Shown here piece after piece: positions 1-7,881 of a DNA stretch of 15,183 bases; positions within the stretch are counted from its first letter, which is position 1; every line of letters begins with the position of its first letter. A program made the position numbers and the translations under genes. The stretch spans positions 1 through 15,183 of the forward strand of contig JACOVM010000033.1 of the NCBI GenBank assembly GCA_016177345.1, given 5' to 3'. Origin of the DNA: Candidatus Woesearchaeota archaeon. GTDB lineage: Archaea; Nanobdellota; Nanobdellia; Woesearchaeales; UBA12501. The notes beneath the pieces are model-generated. The model was not told the origin of the DNA. It did not search any database and worked only from the letters and a program-made list of their open reading frames with translations.

Positions 1-2
1 AA

Positions 3-851
3 ACAGAACCTTTTTCTTCTTCCATGACTACTGACTTTTCATCAAAATCTCTTGAAGAGCTCAAATCTATAAAAATGACGGTAGGTGTTGAAGAGAAAGC
101 AAAAGTCGAGTACCTTGAAAATGTTGATGTTCGAGGCATTCCACTCTCTGACGTTATCAAATTTGAGGCAAATCCTCGGGAGAATGCAAAATCTGTTATT
201 GTAACTGTAGATACTTCTACTGCACCAGAGCTTAACAAGCCAGCAAGTATTACCCTGTACAATGTAAAGCCAATGAAACAGCCAGTTATTTTGCGTGATG
301 GTGCGCCGTGTGATTCTTGTGAGATCATATTCTATAATGTTGATGGTGGAACGCTTAACTTTGTCACTCCCGGCTTTTCTTCTTTTGAAGCGATAGACGC
401 TTCTGGCCTTGGCCGTGGAACCTTGATCTTGTCTGGCACGAACTACGAATTCTTTGTCAATAGCGCTGGTGATAGGATTGTAGTGGACCAGAATGGGGAT
501 GGAACGCTTGATGGAAGCAGTGTTTCGATCAATGTGCTCGGTAATGGAATCCTTGAGTTTGGTAGTGCAGGGTCAACGATAGATGTTACCTTACTTACAC
601 TCAAGAGATACCTTGATAATTCTACTGCTCCAGATGAAATGACAACTGTTCGGTTCGGTATTACTGGGGGGGAGGTTGGCATTAGTCTTCCAACAATCAA
701 AACTGCTGATGCTGGTGCTACTGAAGAGGCAATGACAACTTATGGGGCTCATTTTGTTCTAGAAGACAAAACAACACGAAATGACTTAACGATAAACTAT
801 CCTGCAGCAGGGCAAAGGAGAGCCGGTGTTATTTTACAAACAGAGAAATAA
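3..851 (+). CDS. Surface (S-layer-like) protein, 3' part only
   Basis: The frame is open to the left edge of the window (7 codons lie before the first ATG at 24), so this is probably the C-terminal end of a larger secreted protein and ATG 24 is probably internal. From ATG 24 it encodes 275 residues. Residues about 75-130 form a beta-rich segment with a CDSC cysteine pair and a PGFSSFEA ending, a signature I associate with large surface proteins of DPANN archaea. A DQNGDGTLD stretch at about residues 154-162 has the Asp/Asn spacing of a calcium-binding loop. The remainder is Thr/Ser/Gly-rich and beta-strand-like and ends shortly after a YPAAGQ motif. It has no transmembrane anchor at the C terminus, so attachment would be non-covalent or through the missing N-terminal part. 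The role as a cell-envelope structural protein is inferred. It converges with the membrane protein gene at 916-3153. Confidence 0.7.
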   Translation, partial: TEPFSSSMTTDFSSKSLEELKSIKMTVGVEEKAKVEYLENVDVRGIPLSDVIKFEANPRENAKSVIVTVDTSTAPELNKPASITLYNVKPMKQPVILRDGAPCDSCEIIFYNVDGGTLNFVTPGFSSFEAIDASGLGRGTLILSGTNYEFFVNSAGDRIVVDQNGDGTLDGSSVSINVLGNGILEFGSAGSTIDVTLLTLKRYLDNSTAPDEMTTVRFGITGGEVGISLPTIKTADAGATEEAMTTYGAHFVLEDKTTRNDLTINYPAAGQRRAGVILQTEK

Positions 852-915
852 ACATAACATTAAGGCGAATTACTTATCCTACCCTGGATTATTTATTCTA
901 CTATGGTTAATCTGA

Positions 916-3153
916 CTAGCGTAACCTTAACTTTGTCTTCCTCAGCGCCTTCTTCGTATCAACTGGCCTTTCTTTTTCAGAATGCATTCCAATCCTGGCT
1001 GATGATGGGGATTCGCGCAGTGGCTTTCGTGTTGCGCTATAATGAATAGCAATAACTATACCAAGCACAACAAGCCCTGCTATAATGTATAAGAGAAGGT
1101 CAATGATGGTATCTGCAAATGTGTACTTATCAACCTCCAACAAGAGCCCTGCATTGAATCCTTGTCCCTCACTAACACCAATATCAATATTTACTCGGTA
1201 TATTCCATCAGCAACGTCTTTTGTCGGTTCGACAAGAAGGTTGATCGTTCGCTGCTGCTTTGGAGGAATCTCTACTCGTGTTTCTTGTGGGGTGATCCAA
1301 TCAACAGTATCCTTCAGTCGTATGTTATAGGTTACCGTATCGTTCACATTTGTTATTTTTAATGGTACTATTGTTTTGCCAAGTGGAATCTTAACTGGAG
1401 CCTGGCTATCGGTTAAGGAAGCTGGTTCAGCCCTATTGAGGACTTGTCCATCCTGAGAAGCATCAGGTGCATTTGCAAAGTTTGTCACAAGATAGTACCC
1501 TCCAAGCCCAATCGCCCCAAGGACAATAAGGCATGCTATGCAGAAGAGAAGAACTTTCCACCACGTTCGCTTTCCTTTTTTTTCCCATGGAAATTCTTTT
1601 GTTAGAACAACTTGTTCAGTGTAATCTGGCTGGCGGCGTTTGTTGGTAATGTATTTCTGTCCTTGTTCTTCTTTTTTCTTGTTTTTATCATATTTGACAG
1701 GTTGTTGCCGTGCCTCTTCAGCTTCATCGCTTGGAAGATAGCTTTGTTTCTTTTGTCGTTTATTATAAACAGACCACCAGATAAGGATAATGATGGAGAG
1801 TAGGACAAGGAAGCCAAGGACTGCACTGAGGATTAACACTTTGGTGGAACGGAATGCACCTGTGAGGGAAGGCAATATTCCCCTACCCTCAACCTTGTTA
1901 TCAGAAACAATTTCTACTAATACCTCCTGGCTAAATGTTTCTTCCCCTTGATTGACATTTGCCTGGAGTCTGTACAGTCCAGGTTCAACATTCTCTGGCG
2001 TGACAACAATGTCAATAAACGAGGTTTGGCCTCCTTGGAGGGTGAGCTGGTTCTTTGTTGGTGAAAACCAATCCAGTCCAAAATCTAAATCAATCGTGAG
2101 CTCTTCTTCACCAGGATTTCTAATTGTGGCAGGAAGAGTTACTGAATCTGTTTGTGGGATGACAATCGCATCTCCGGTCATGCTAAACTGAGTAGTATCA
2201 ATCTCGAGAACGGTGTTTTCAGTATTTAACCTTGGTACTGTTAGAAGGTACCAGGCAGCACCACCAACAATTGCGAGAAGGATGAGGGCGAGGAAAATGA
2301 TAAGGATAACTTTGGCAGCCTTTCCGTTCTTAACAGGCTTTCTGGCGTAATCAGAAATATACTCTTTTTTCTTTTTTATGGTTTGCCCTGCTTGTTGATC
2401 TGTATAAGTATAGTCAATATGGTCGCTAGTCTCTGGGTGTTCTTCTTTGAATTCTTTGAAGAATCCTTTAGCTTGGCTTTTTCGCTTTTTTCCATACCGT
2501 TCTTCTTTCTCTTGAAGAGGTTCAATCGGTTCAATCTCTAGCTCCTTTAGCTTAGCCCCAGGCAGTTGTTCTTTTTCTTTTGCTGCCTTGCGTTGCTTTG
2601 CTACAATCACTGCAATGAGAACAGTGATACTTGCTAAAAGAAGTTCGGTAAGAATTGTTAAGCTGAGTATGCCAAGATTTTTTTTGATGGTTGAAAATAG
2701 TATTATGCTTGAAACGAGCCCGGCTAAAAAGAGAATGGTGGTTATGACAAGAAGGGCAATTAACCAGGCCGTCCTGGTTGTCATTGGCTGCTTTGGAGCT
2801 TCAATTTCTTCCCATCCAGGTTCATCAAGTAGGCCTTGTTCTTTCTTAGGCTCTTTTCCTTTTTTAGCTGGTGCAGTTTGAGCTCTTGTTTCCTTTGCTT
2901 CTTCTTGCTTTGAAGCAGCCTCCCAAGACTGCTTGATAACTGTACTATAGAAGAGCTCATCTTCTTTTCTTTGGTGTTTTCTCATTGCCAATGCTATAAT
3001 CAAGATGATAATGATCAGGAGGAGAAGCCCAATAGCAAGGCCTGCAAGAACTGATAAGGTAAGTCGTGCTCCCTGGGCTGCTGTTGCTGGAAAAAGGCCT
3101 AAAAAAAGAAGGCTTGTGAGTATTGCCAGTGTTTGTCGGATTCGTTCCCCCAT
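916..3153 (-). CDS. Seven-span membrane protein with two extracellular Ig-like modules
   Basis: 745 residues, no family recognised. A probable signal peptide (1-28, ending ATAAQG) is followed by membrane segments at about 31-57, 128-154, 160-185, 280-304, 437-462, 532-557 and 682-704. Two beta-sandwich modules (about 313-418 and 583-675) each sit between a pair of membrane segments. Both have the NEW3/CARDB-like pattern of a hydrophobic strand, Asn in a turn, a W-(F/I)-(S/T)-P strand and a terminal G(L/I)YR strand. The loops 58-127, 186-279 and 463-531 and the C-tail are Lys/Arg/Glu-rich. Counting from a cleaved signal peptide, all charged loops are cytoplasmic and both Ig-like modules are outside, which agrees with the positive-inside rule. 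The start ATG is preceded by AGGTTGATC, which matches the 16S tail well, and by a TATA box. It may be an envelope scaffold or adhesion protein; function unknown. Confidence 0.8.
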   Translation of the reverse strand: MGERIRQTLAILTSLLFLGLFPATAAQGARLTLSVLAGLAIGLLLLIIIILIIALAMRKHQRKEDELFYSTVIKQSWEAASKQEEAKETRAQTAPAKKGKEPKKEQGLLDEPGWEEIEAPKQPMTTRTAWLIALLVITTILFLAGLVSSIILFSTIKKNLGILSLTILTELLLASITVLIAVIVAKQRKAAKEKEQLPGAKLKELEIEPIEPLQEKEERYGKKRKSQAKGFFKEFKEEHPETSDHIDYTYTDQQAGQTIKKKKEYISDYARKPVKNGKAAKVILIIFLALILLAIVGGAAWYLLTVPRLNTENTVLEIDTTQFSMTGDAIVIPQTDSVTLPATIRNPGEEELTIDLDFGLDWFSPTKNQLTLQGGQTSFIDIVVTPENVEPGLYRLQANVNQGEETFSQEVLVEIVSDNKVEGRGILPSLTGAFRSTKVLILSAVLGFLVLLSIIILIWWSVYNKRQKKQSYLPSDEAEEARQQPVKYDKNKKKEEQGQKYITNKRRQPDYTEQVVLTKEFPWEKKGKRTWWKVLLFCIACLIVLGAIGLGGYYLVTNFANAPDASQDGQVLNRAEPASLTDSQAPVKIPLGKTIVPLKITNVNDTVTYNIRLKDTVDWITPQETRVEIPPKQQRTINLLVEPTKDVADGIYRVNIDIGVSEGQGFNAGLLLEVDKYTFADTIIDLLLYIIAGLVVLGIVIAIHYSATRKPLRESPSSARIGMHSEKERPVDTKKALRKTKLRLR

Positions 3154-3190
3154 ACGATCAACCTGTTACTACTCAGGGATACTATCATTG

Positions 3191-3198
3191 TTTATAAA
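3191..3198 (-). promoter_or_regulatory. TATA box of the seven-span membrane protein gene
   Basis: TTTATAAA, which reads the same on both strands, is centred about 41 nt upstream of the minus-strand ATG at 3153. That leaves about 15 nt of leader, enough for the AGGTTGATC ribosome-binding site next to the ATG. The plus-strand gene has a better-placed box of its own at 3232-3240, so this one is assigned to the minus strand. Confidence 0.5.
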
Positions 3199-3231
3199 AG
3201 TTTGCTTTTTCTCCCGCTCAAGAAGGAAAAG

Positions 3232-3240
3232 CTTAAAAAG
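3232..3240 (+). promoter_or_regulatory. TATA box of the tRNA thiolation gene; sets a leaderless start
   Basis: CTTAAAAAG is centred 26 nt before ATG 3262, the spacing expected for a leaderless archaeal transcript. This argues for ATG 3262 over the longer in-frame reading from 3133, which would overlap this box and the opposite promoter. Confidence 0.5.
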
Positions 3241-3261
3241 CCTTTTCAGCCTCGATTTTTG

Positions 3262-4413
3262 ATGAGTTATTGGAGCTATCCTGAGACATTACCCTTAACA
3301 GTATCACCCGTATCAGAGCCATCTCTAGAATCAGAACAGCCAGAAGAGTACAATAGCCATGTTTGTCTTCAGAGACAAGATATTCAAGAGTCTCATTCTA
3401 TTGATCCTGCTGCATTTGAGCAGCGTGTTCAAGCAACTATTGACCAATATAAACTATTTTCAAAAGGTGATAAAGTTCTTGTTGCCTGCAGTGGTGGAAA
3501 AGACAGTACGGTTCTCCTCCATGTTCTTTGGAAGCTTGGCTACACGCTTGAAGCAATAACTGTTGATGCCGCTATTGGCTGTTATACCAAAGAGAACCTG
3601 AAAAATCTCAAAGAAGTGTGCGCTAGAATTCAAGTTCCCCTTCATATTATCGAGTTTCGAAAGGAATTTGGAAAATCGCTCTGCTACATCCAATCCGTAC
3701 TGAAAGAACGAGGGTACAACTACAAGAGCTGCCATACCTGTGGTGTTTTACGGCGGTATCTTCTCAATCGAGAAAGCAAGAAGATCAAGCCGAGAGTTCT
3801 TGCCACCGGCCATAATATGGATGATGAAGCGCAGGCAGTGCTCATGAACTTCTTTCGTGGCAGCCTCACCATGTTGGCGCGAACAGGGCCAAAATCAGGA
3901 TTCTCTACAGCTTCTCTAACCTCACAAGCCCCAAATTCTCGCTTTATTCCTCGAGTAAAACCCTTGTACTTCATCCCAGAACAAGACATTATCGCCTATT
4001 CCAAACATTACCAATTTCCTGTATATTACGGAGAATGCCCCTGCAGTTCTGATGCGTATAGGCGTGAAATGAAATCCCTTTTCTTATCTCTTCCTGGCGC
4101 AGGCCTTGATAAGGAACAGGTCAAAAAGAACATCGTTGATTCTTTTCTCACTATAAAATCTACATTAGTAAGCCAGCTCACTCCAGCAGGGCATGTGAAT
4201 GAATGCCCCATCTGCGGAGAGCCATCAGCAAAGGATATTTGCAATGCATGTGCCCTTCTTGCAAAAATACAACCACAGGAAACAGTGCAGGAGCAAAAAA
4301 CGTCACCTTATAAGTCATTACATTCAGACACGCTTATCCCTCTCTCCATCTCCCTCCCTGTTATCCCTGTTGTATCTGGCATTGTGTCGGAAATGGGGGA
4401 TAGTGATTTGTGA
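3262..4413 (+). CDS. tRNA 2-thiolation enzyme, TtuA/Ncs6 (TtcA superfamily) type
   Basis: 383 residues. The enzyme would adenylate and thiolate a tRNA uridine (U54 for TtuA, wobble U34 for Ncs6) in the cytoplasm. The PP-loop SGGKDS is at 77-82 and the downstream signature GHNMDDEAQ is present. Cys157 and Cys160 (CHTC), with Cys259/Cys261 in GECPCS, correspond to the three-cysteine site that holds a [4Fe-4S] cluster in TtcA/TtuA enzymes. A C-terminal zinc finger of form CxxC-x8-CxxC lies at 315-330. The N-terminal zinc finger usual in TtuA/Ncs6 is not recognisable: the first 50 residues hold a single Cys (35) in an acidic, Pro/Ser-rich stretch. A further tail (331-383) follows the C-terminal finger. 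The start was chosen from the TATA box and because residues 1-43 of the longer reading look like translated promoter. RNase P component 3 follows 15-27 nt downstream, probably in the same operon. U34 versus U54 specificity cannot be told here. Confidence 0.85.
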   Translation: MSYWSYPETLPLTVSPVSEPSLESEQPEEYNSHVCLQRQDIQESHSIDPAAFEQRVQATIDQYKLFSKGDKVLVACSGGKDSTVLLHVLWKLGYTLEAITVDAAIGCYTKENLKNLKEVCARIQVPLHIIEFRKEFGKSLCYIQSVLKERGYNYKSCHTCGVLRRYLLNRESKKIKPRVLATGHNMDDEAQAVLMNFFRGSLTMLARTGPKSGFSTASLTSQAPNSRFIPRVKPLYFIPEQDIIAYSKHYQFPVYYGECPCSSDAYRREMKSLFLSLPGAGLDKEQVKKNIVDSFLTIKSTLVSQLTPAGHVNECPICGEPSAKDICNACALLAKIQPQETVQEQKTSPYKSLHSDTLIPLSISLPVIPVVSGIVSEMGDSDL

Positions 4414-4440
4414 TTAAGTTTGTGATTCATGGTGAAGCTT

Positions 4441-5073
4441 ATGGCCGCAATTGTTGACATCGTATTTCCGTCTCCTCATCGTAAAGAGGAAGATGCATTT
4501 ATCCGCATGGCAGAGCAACTTAGCAGTCCTTCTCTGTGTTTTGTGGACGGCACTGCAGACCTTTCTGCTCTTCAAAAAACAACAAGCATCATTCTTTATT
4601 CTGGAACTACTAACCCTAATATGATGCTGAAAAAAGCAGCTCTTCGCATTGTTTCTCCAGGAGAAGATGTGCGCCATATTCTTGAAAAAACAATGGTTGA
4701 TATCGTCTTTGACCTTGAGCAGTTGCAAGGCCAAGACTTGGCTCGTCAGCGCCGTTCTGGCCTTAACCACGTCATTGCTGACATTGCGGCATTGAGGAAA
4801 AAGCATATCGGCTTTTCATTTCATTCCCTTCTTTCCTGCTCCGGAATAAAAAGAAGCCAGCTCCTCGGGAGAATGCAGCAAAATGTTCTTCTCTGCAGAA
4901 AGTACAAAACAGGAATGATACTGGCATCCTTTGCCACAACACCGATGGAGATGCGAGCACCAAGAGACCTTCTTGCTGTTGGGCAAATGCTTGGCATGAC
5001 AGCAGGAGAGGCGAAACTTGCAATAGAAGCTGTAGGGGGAATTGTTCAAAGAAATAGAAGTTCAGAGAAATAA
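4441..5073 (+). CDS. rnp3: Ribonuclease P protein component 3 (Rpp30)
   Basis: 210 residues. It is a protein subunit of archaeal RNase P, the ribonucleoprotein that removes 5' leaders from pre-tRNA. Recognised from an N-terminal strand VDIVFP, a central RRSGLNH motif at 104-110 followed by a helix and a GFSFHSLL strand, and the C-terminal signature MRAPRDLLAVGQMLGM at 161-176, which matches the (R)SPRDL...LG block of Rpp30. Length fits the family's TIM-barrel-like fold. An ATG at 4429 would add four residues (MVKL), but GGTGA at 4431-4435 is placed 5 nt before ATG 4441 like a Shine-Dalgarno sequence, so 4441 is preferred. It follows the tRNA thiolation gene closely, so the two probably form a tRNA-maturation operon. 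It ends 28 nt from the converging CTP synthase gene. Confidence 0.88.
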   Translation: MAAIVDIVFPSPHRKEEDAFIRMAEQLSSPSLCFVDGTADLSALQKTTSIILYSGTTNPNMMLKKAALRIVSPGEDVRHILEKTMVDIVFDLEQLQGQDLARQRRSGLNHVIADIAALRKKHIGFSFHSLLSCSGIKRSQLLGRMQQNVLLCRKYKTGMILASFATTPMEMRAPRDLLAVGQMLGMTAGEAKLAIEAVGGIVQRNRSSEK

Positions 5074-5101
5074 AAAGGGATGGTTTGAAAATGTTGTGGT
5101 C

Positions 5102-6778
5102 TTAGAGGGCAATCGTTATCCTGTTTCCTTCACTCTTTCTTCGTTTGATTTCTTCTATTTGGCCAAGTTGGTTTCTTTTTCTCTCCAACGCTGCCTTCAC
5201 CAATCCCATAAATAGTGGAGCTGGCTTGAGGAGCGAAGATTTCAGTTCAGGATGCGCCTGCGTTGCAACAAAGTAAGGGTGATTTGCAAGCTCGATAAAC
5301 TCGACTAAGCGCTTGTTGGGGGACATTCCTGAAAAAACGAGATTGCCCTGATGGAGAAGCTGGTCGTGATATTTTGGATTTACTTCATATCTATGCCGGT
5401 GTCGTTCCGAAACCTCTTTCTGGCAACCATACAAGGTGTACACCATAGATCCTTCTTGTAGCACGGCAGGATACGCTCCGAGGCGCATGGTCCCTCCCTT
5501 TTCAGTAACCTCTAATTGTTCTGGAAGAATATCAATTACAGGATGCCTTGTGTCCTTGTCCACTTCTGTTGTTTGCGCCCCCTGAAGCCCGCACACATTT
5601 CTTGCGTATTCAACAACAGCAAGCTGAAGACCATAACAAATTCCCAAGAAAGGAATGTTGTTCTCTCTACATTCCTTAATTACGGCAATTTTTCCTTCAA
5701 TACCCCTTGCCCCAAATCCGCCAGGAACAATAACACCATGAACTTGTTCCAACTCCGCAGCAAAATCACGAGGGTCACTTGTTTCGATCCATTTTAAGTA
5801 CACTTTACATTGAAGATGAGCTCCGCAGTGGGACAACGCTTCCATGATGCTGGCATAAGAATCACCAAGGCTCGTGTACTTTCCACAAATAGCGATGGTT
5901 ATGCTTTCCGGGGCAGACATGCTGTTCTCCACTAATTGCTTCCATTTCTCCTGCTGTGGCAAAAAGGGGATATTAAATTTTTTAGTGATCACATTGGAAA
6001 GCCCTTCTGCCTCAAACAGTAATGGAATTTGATAAATGTTGGTTACGTCAAGCCCAGTAATCACTGCTTCCTTCTCGACATCGCACAGGTTCGCAATTTT
6101 TTCCTTGATCTTGTCATGGATCGGCTTTGCGCAGCGGCCGATAATAATGTCTGGGATGATTCCCTTCTGCCGGAGAATGTTCACACTTTGCTGTGTTGGC
6201 TTCGACTTTTGTTCATTTACCCCATAAGGAATTGGAATATATGTGAGGTGAACGTACAGTACGTTTTCAGCCCCGAGCTTTTTTTTCAGCCCGCGAACTG
6301 CTTCAATATAGAGCTCATTTTCGATGTCTCCTACGGTTCCGCCAACCTCAATAAGCAGAATGTCTGCCTGTTCCTCATCGGCTAGTGTGAAGAACCATTC
6401 TTGGATCAGCTGTGGAACGTGCGGTACGAACTGGACAGTCTTTCCAAGGTAATCCCCCCTTCTTTCTTTTTCGCGGATTTTTTGGAAGACCTTTCCCATA
6501 GTGAGATTCCACTTAAACTTGCAGGTAATATCAAGAAAGCGCTCATAATGGCCAAAGTCCATGTCAACTTCCCCTCCATCGTCGAGAACAAACACTTCGC
6601 CATGCTCGATAGGGTTCATCGTACCCGGGTCGACATTCAAGTAGCCATCGCATTTAATGGGGATGACCTTAGTTGTAGTGCAGAGAAGATTTCCAATAGA
6701 AGCAGTTGCGATTCCTTTGCCTAATCCAGAAAGAACACCACCAGTTACGACGATACATTTTAGTTGTTTCTTCTCCAT
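5102..6778 (-). CDS. pyrG: CTP synthase (glutamine-hydrolysing)
   Basis: 558 residues, full length. It makes CTP from UTP, ATP and glutamine, the last step of pyrimidine nucleotide synthesis. The synthetase domain (about 1-275) carries the P-loop-like GGVLSGLGKG (13-22), NVDPGTMNP (48-56), HGEVFVLDDGGE and GHYERF. The class I glutamine amidotransferase domain (about 293-535) has an oxyanion region PGGFGARG (352-359), nucleophile Cys381 in GICYGLQ, and His509/Glu511 in AHPEL, so the triad is intact. Departures from the common bacterial/archaeal form are CDGYLN in place of a DPY-type motif, GICYG in place of GICLG, and QAHPE in place of QFHPE. A short basic tail follows (532-558). GGTGGGG lies just before the ATG and a TATA box is at 6808-6815. 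It is transcribed alone, convergent with rnp3. Confidence 0.97.
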   Translation of the reverse strand: MEKKQLKCIVVTGGVLSGLGKGIATASIGNLLCTTTKVIPIKCDGYLNVDPGTMNPIEHGEVFVLDDGGEVDMDFGHYERFLDITCKFKWNLTMGKVFQKIREKERRGDYLGKTVQFVPHVPQLIQEWFFTLADEEQADILLIEVGGTVGDIENELYIEAVRGLKKKLGAENVLYVHLTYIPIPYGVNEQKSKPTQQSVNILRQKGIIPDIIIGRCAKPIHDKIKEKIANLCDVEKEAVITGLDVTNIYQIPLLFEAEGLSNVITKKFNIPFLPQQEKWKQLVENSMSAPESITIAICGKYTSLGDSYASIMEALSHCGAHLQCKVYLKWIETSDPRDFAAELEQVHGVIVPGGFGARGIEGKIAVIKECRENNIPFLGICYGLQLAVVEYARNVCGLQGAQTTEVDKDTRHPVIDILPEQLEVTEKGGTMRLGAYPAVLQEGSMVYTLYGCQKEVSERHRHRYEVNPKYHDQLLHQGNLVFSGMSPNKRLVEFIELANHPYFVATQAHPELKSSLLKPAPLFMGLVKAALERKRNQLGQIEEIKRRKSEGNRITIAL

Positions 6779-6807
6779 AACCCCACCGTTATTCTGAACG
6801 CGAGTTG

Positions 6808-6815
6808 TTTATAAA
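6808..6815 (-). promoter_or_regulatory. TATA box of the CTP synthase gene
   Basis: TTTATAAA on the minus strand is centred about 33 nt upstream of ATG 6778. A transcript would start about 7 nt before the ATG and include most of the GGTGGGG ribosome-binding sequence at 6781-6787. Confidence 0.55.
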
Positions 6816-6832
6816 GATTGCGGAAGGTGATA

Positions 6833-6889
6833 CCCCATTAGTTATGCTTGAATATATACTAAGGGGGAATTATAAAATATAATAATCCC
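6833..6889 (-). terminator. Imperfect hairpins after the M50 protease gene
   Basis: Two overlapping imperfect stems lie in the gap between the protease stop (6897) and the pyrG promoter. The first pairs 6833-6841 (CCCCATTAG) with 6859-6866 (CTAAGGGG), with one bulged A and a 17-nt loop. The second pairs 6865-6874 with 6878-6889, with a 2-nt bulge and a 3-nt AAA loop. They share bases, so they could be alternative folds. No clear U-run follows on the minus strand, so the terminator role is only a guess. Confidence 0.25.
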
Positions 6890-6896
6890 ATCACTC

Positions 6897-7475
6897 TCAA
6901 AGAATCATTTCAAGAATTCCCTTAAAGAATGTAAACCCATCAAAGGGTGGAATCGGAATCATGTTGAGGAAGAAAAGGAACATGTTTATCTTTCCAGTGA
7001 GATAGACCGCTGTTTTGAATTTATTCTTAACAAGGTTTTTCTTGAGCGCAAAAGTTGCCCCGAGCCAAAGCAGTAAGTTCAGGAGTGGTCCTGCGCCAGC
7101 GATGAGGCTTGAAAAGAGGGGTGAGGAAACACCAGAGTGGCTTACATAGCCGGGAATAAAAAAGATAAATCCTGTATTCAATGCTTTCAATAAGAGGCCA
7201 ATGCTGAGGAACAGGTAATGGGCATGAAAGGTTGCGCTAGTCCCAAATCCGAGTGCAACAAATTTATGGGCGAGCTCGTGAAGGATCACAGCAGGCGCTG
7301 TAATGATCGCTGCATATTTGATATCATTCCAAGAGAAAGAGAACGTTGATGGGTGATGTTCAAACGCAGCGTGCTCATAGCCTTGTTTTGGAAAAGCATC
7401 CTTGAAAATATACCCCAACGCCAGAGTCATGATGATAAGATCAAGAATTTCTCGTCCAGTAATTAGTGCTGGCAT
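6897..7475 (-). CDS. M50-family (site-2-protease-like) membrane metalloprotease
   Basis: 192 residues, about five membrane segments. Zinc-binding HELAH is at 66-70 inside a hydrophobic helix, AGPLLN follows in a later helix, and the third-ligand motif NMIPIPPFDG is at 171-180. These are the signatures of intramembrane site-2 proteases, which cut within or next to membrane helices of substrates. No PDZ or CBS domain is present, so this is a minimal catalytic core. A GTG at 7487 (in frame, four codons earlier) overlaps the preceding gene's stop as GTGA. The ATG at 7475 is preferred because GGGAGTGA lies 8 nt before it and would have no spacing to the GTG. It is last in a three-gene operon with two small single-span proteins, which makes those candidate substrates or partners. 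Confidence 0.88.
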   Translation of the reverse strand: MPALITGREILDLIIMTLALGYIFKDAFPKQGYEHAAFEHHPSTFSFSWNDIKYAAIITAPAVILHELAHKFVALGFGTSATFHAHYLFLSIGLLLKALNTGFIFFIPGYVSHSGVSSPLFSSLIAGAGPLLNLLLWLGATFALKKNLVKNKFKTAVYLTGKINMFLFFLNMIPIPPFDGFTFFKGILEMIL

Positions 7476-7483
7476 GCTATCAT

Positions 7484-7879
7484 TCACTCCCGCTGTAATG
7501 TCACAAGAATCGTTCCAGAACCTTGTCCTGCTGAAAGTGTTACGAGCACCTTCTTATTCTGAGAGGGCTGAAGCGTGAAGGTTGTTTCAGCAAACTGTGC
7601 AGAAACTCCATTGGCAGCTAATGATACTTGTTGGGCATATCCTTTCTTGTTGGAAATAGAAATGACAGCCGTTCCTTTCTCATCCAGTGGCAGTGCGGTT
7701 GTTGGAATTTTCACCACTTCTTTTTGCGCCCCTCCTTCCTCAAGGATATCAGAGTCAACAGCAAGCCCTGTCACTGTTGGGTCTAAAAGGTTTTTGAAGC
7801 TCAGAAAGCCTCCACCGATGCTTACAATAACTGCGATAACCAGCAGAAATCCCAAGGTCCTATTTGAAAGCTGTGTCAT
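7484..7879 (-). CDS. Small membrane-anchored protein with LSN-type helix and beta-sandwich domain
   Basis: 131 residues, no named family recognised. The N-terminal segment LSNRTLGFLLVIAVIVSIGG (4-23) is one hydrophobic helix preceded by only three residues. A linker follows (about 28-55), then a beta-strand-rich domain (about 56-131) with an Ig-like pattern: charged strand, glycine turn, SLAANG, FTLQPSQNKKVLVTL. With the short N terminus inside, the beta domain would face outward. The helix is similar in motif and position to that of the preceding gene. It starts 2 nt after that gene's stop, with AGGTG 11-15 nt before its ATG inside that gene's end, and its stop touches the M50 protease start. 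Translational coupling is likely. Possible roles are envelope component, protease substrate or protease partner. Confidence 0.75.
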   Translation of the reverse strand: MTQLSNRTLGFLLVIAVIVSIGGGFLSFKNLLDPTVTGLAVDSDILEEGGAQKEVVKIPTTALPLDEKGTAVISISNKKGYAQQVSLAANGVSAQFAETTFTLQPSQNKKVLVTLSAGQGSGTILVTLQRE

Positions 7880-7881
7880 GG

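Noticed and set aside
3133..3261. In-frame N-terminal extension of the tRNA thiolation enzyme (43 codons)
   Set aside because: It covers two TATA boxes and the start of the opposite gene; its translation is unlike the family. ATG 3262 has a box 26 nt upstream.
4414..4806. 130-codon open frame on the minus strand opposite rnp3
   Set aside because: It is a shadow of the RNase P gene, with no promoter and no recognisable protein features.
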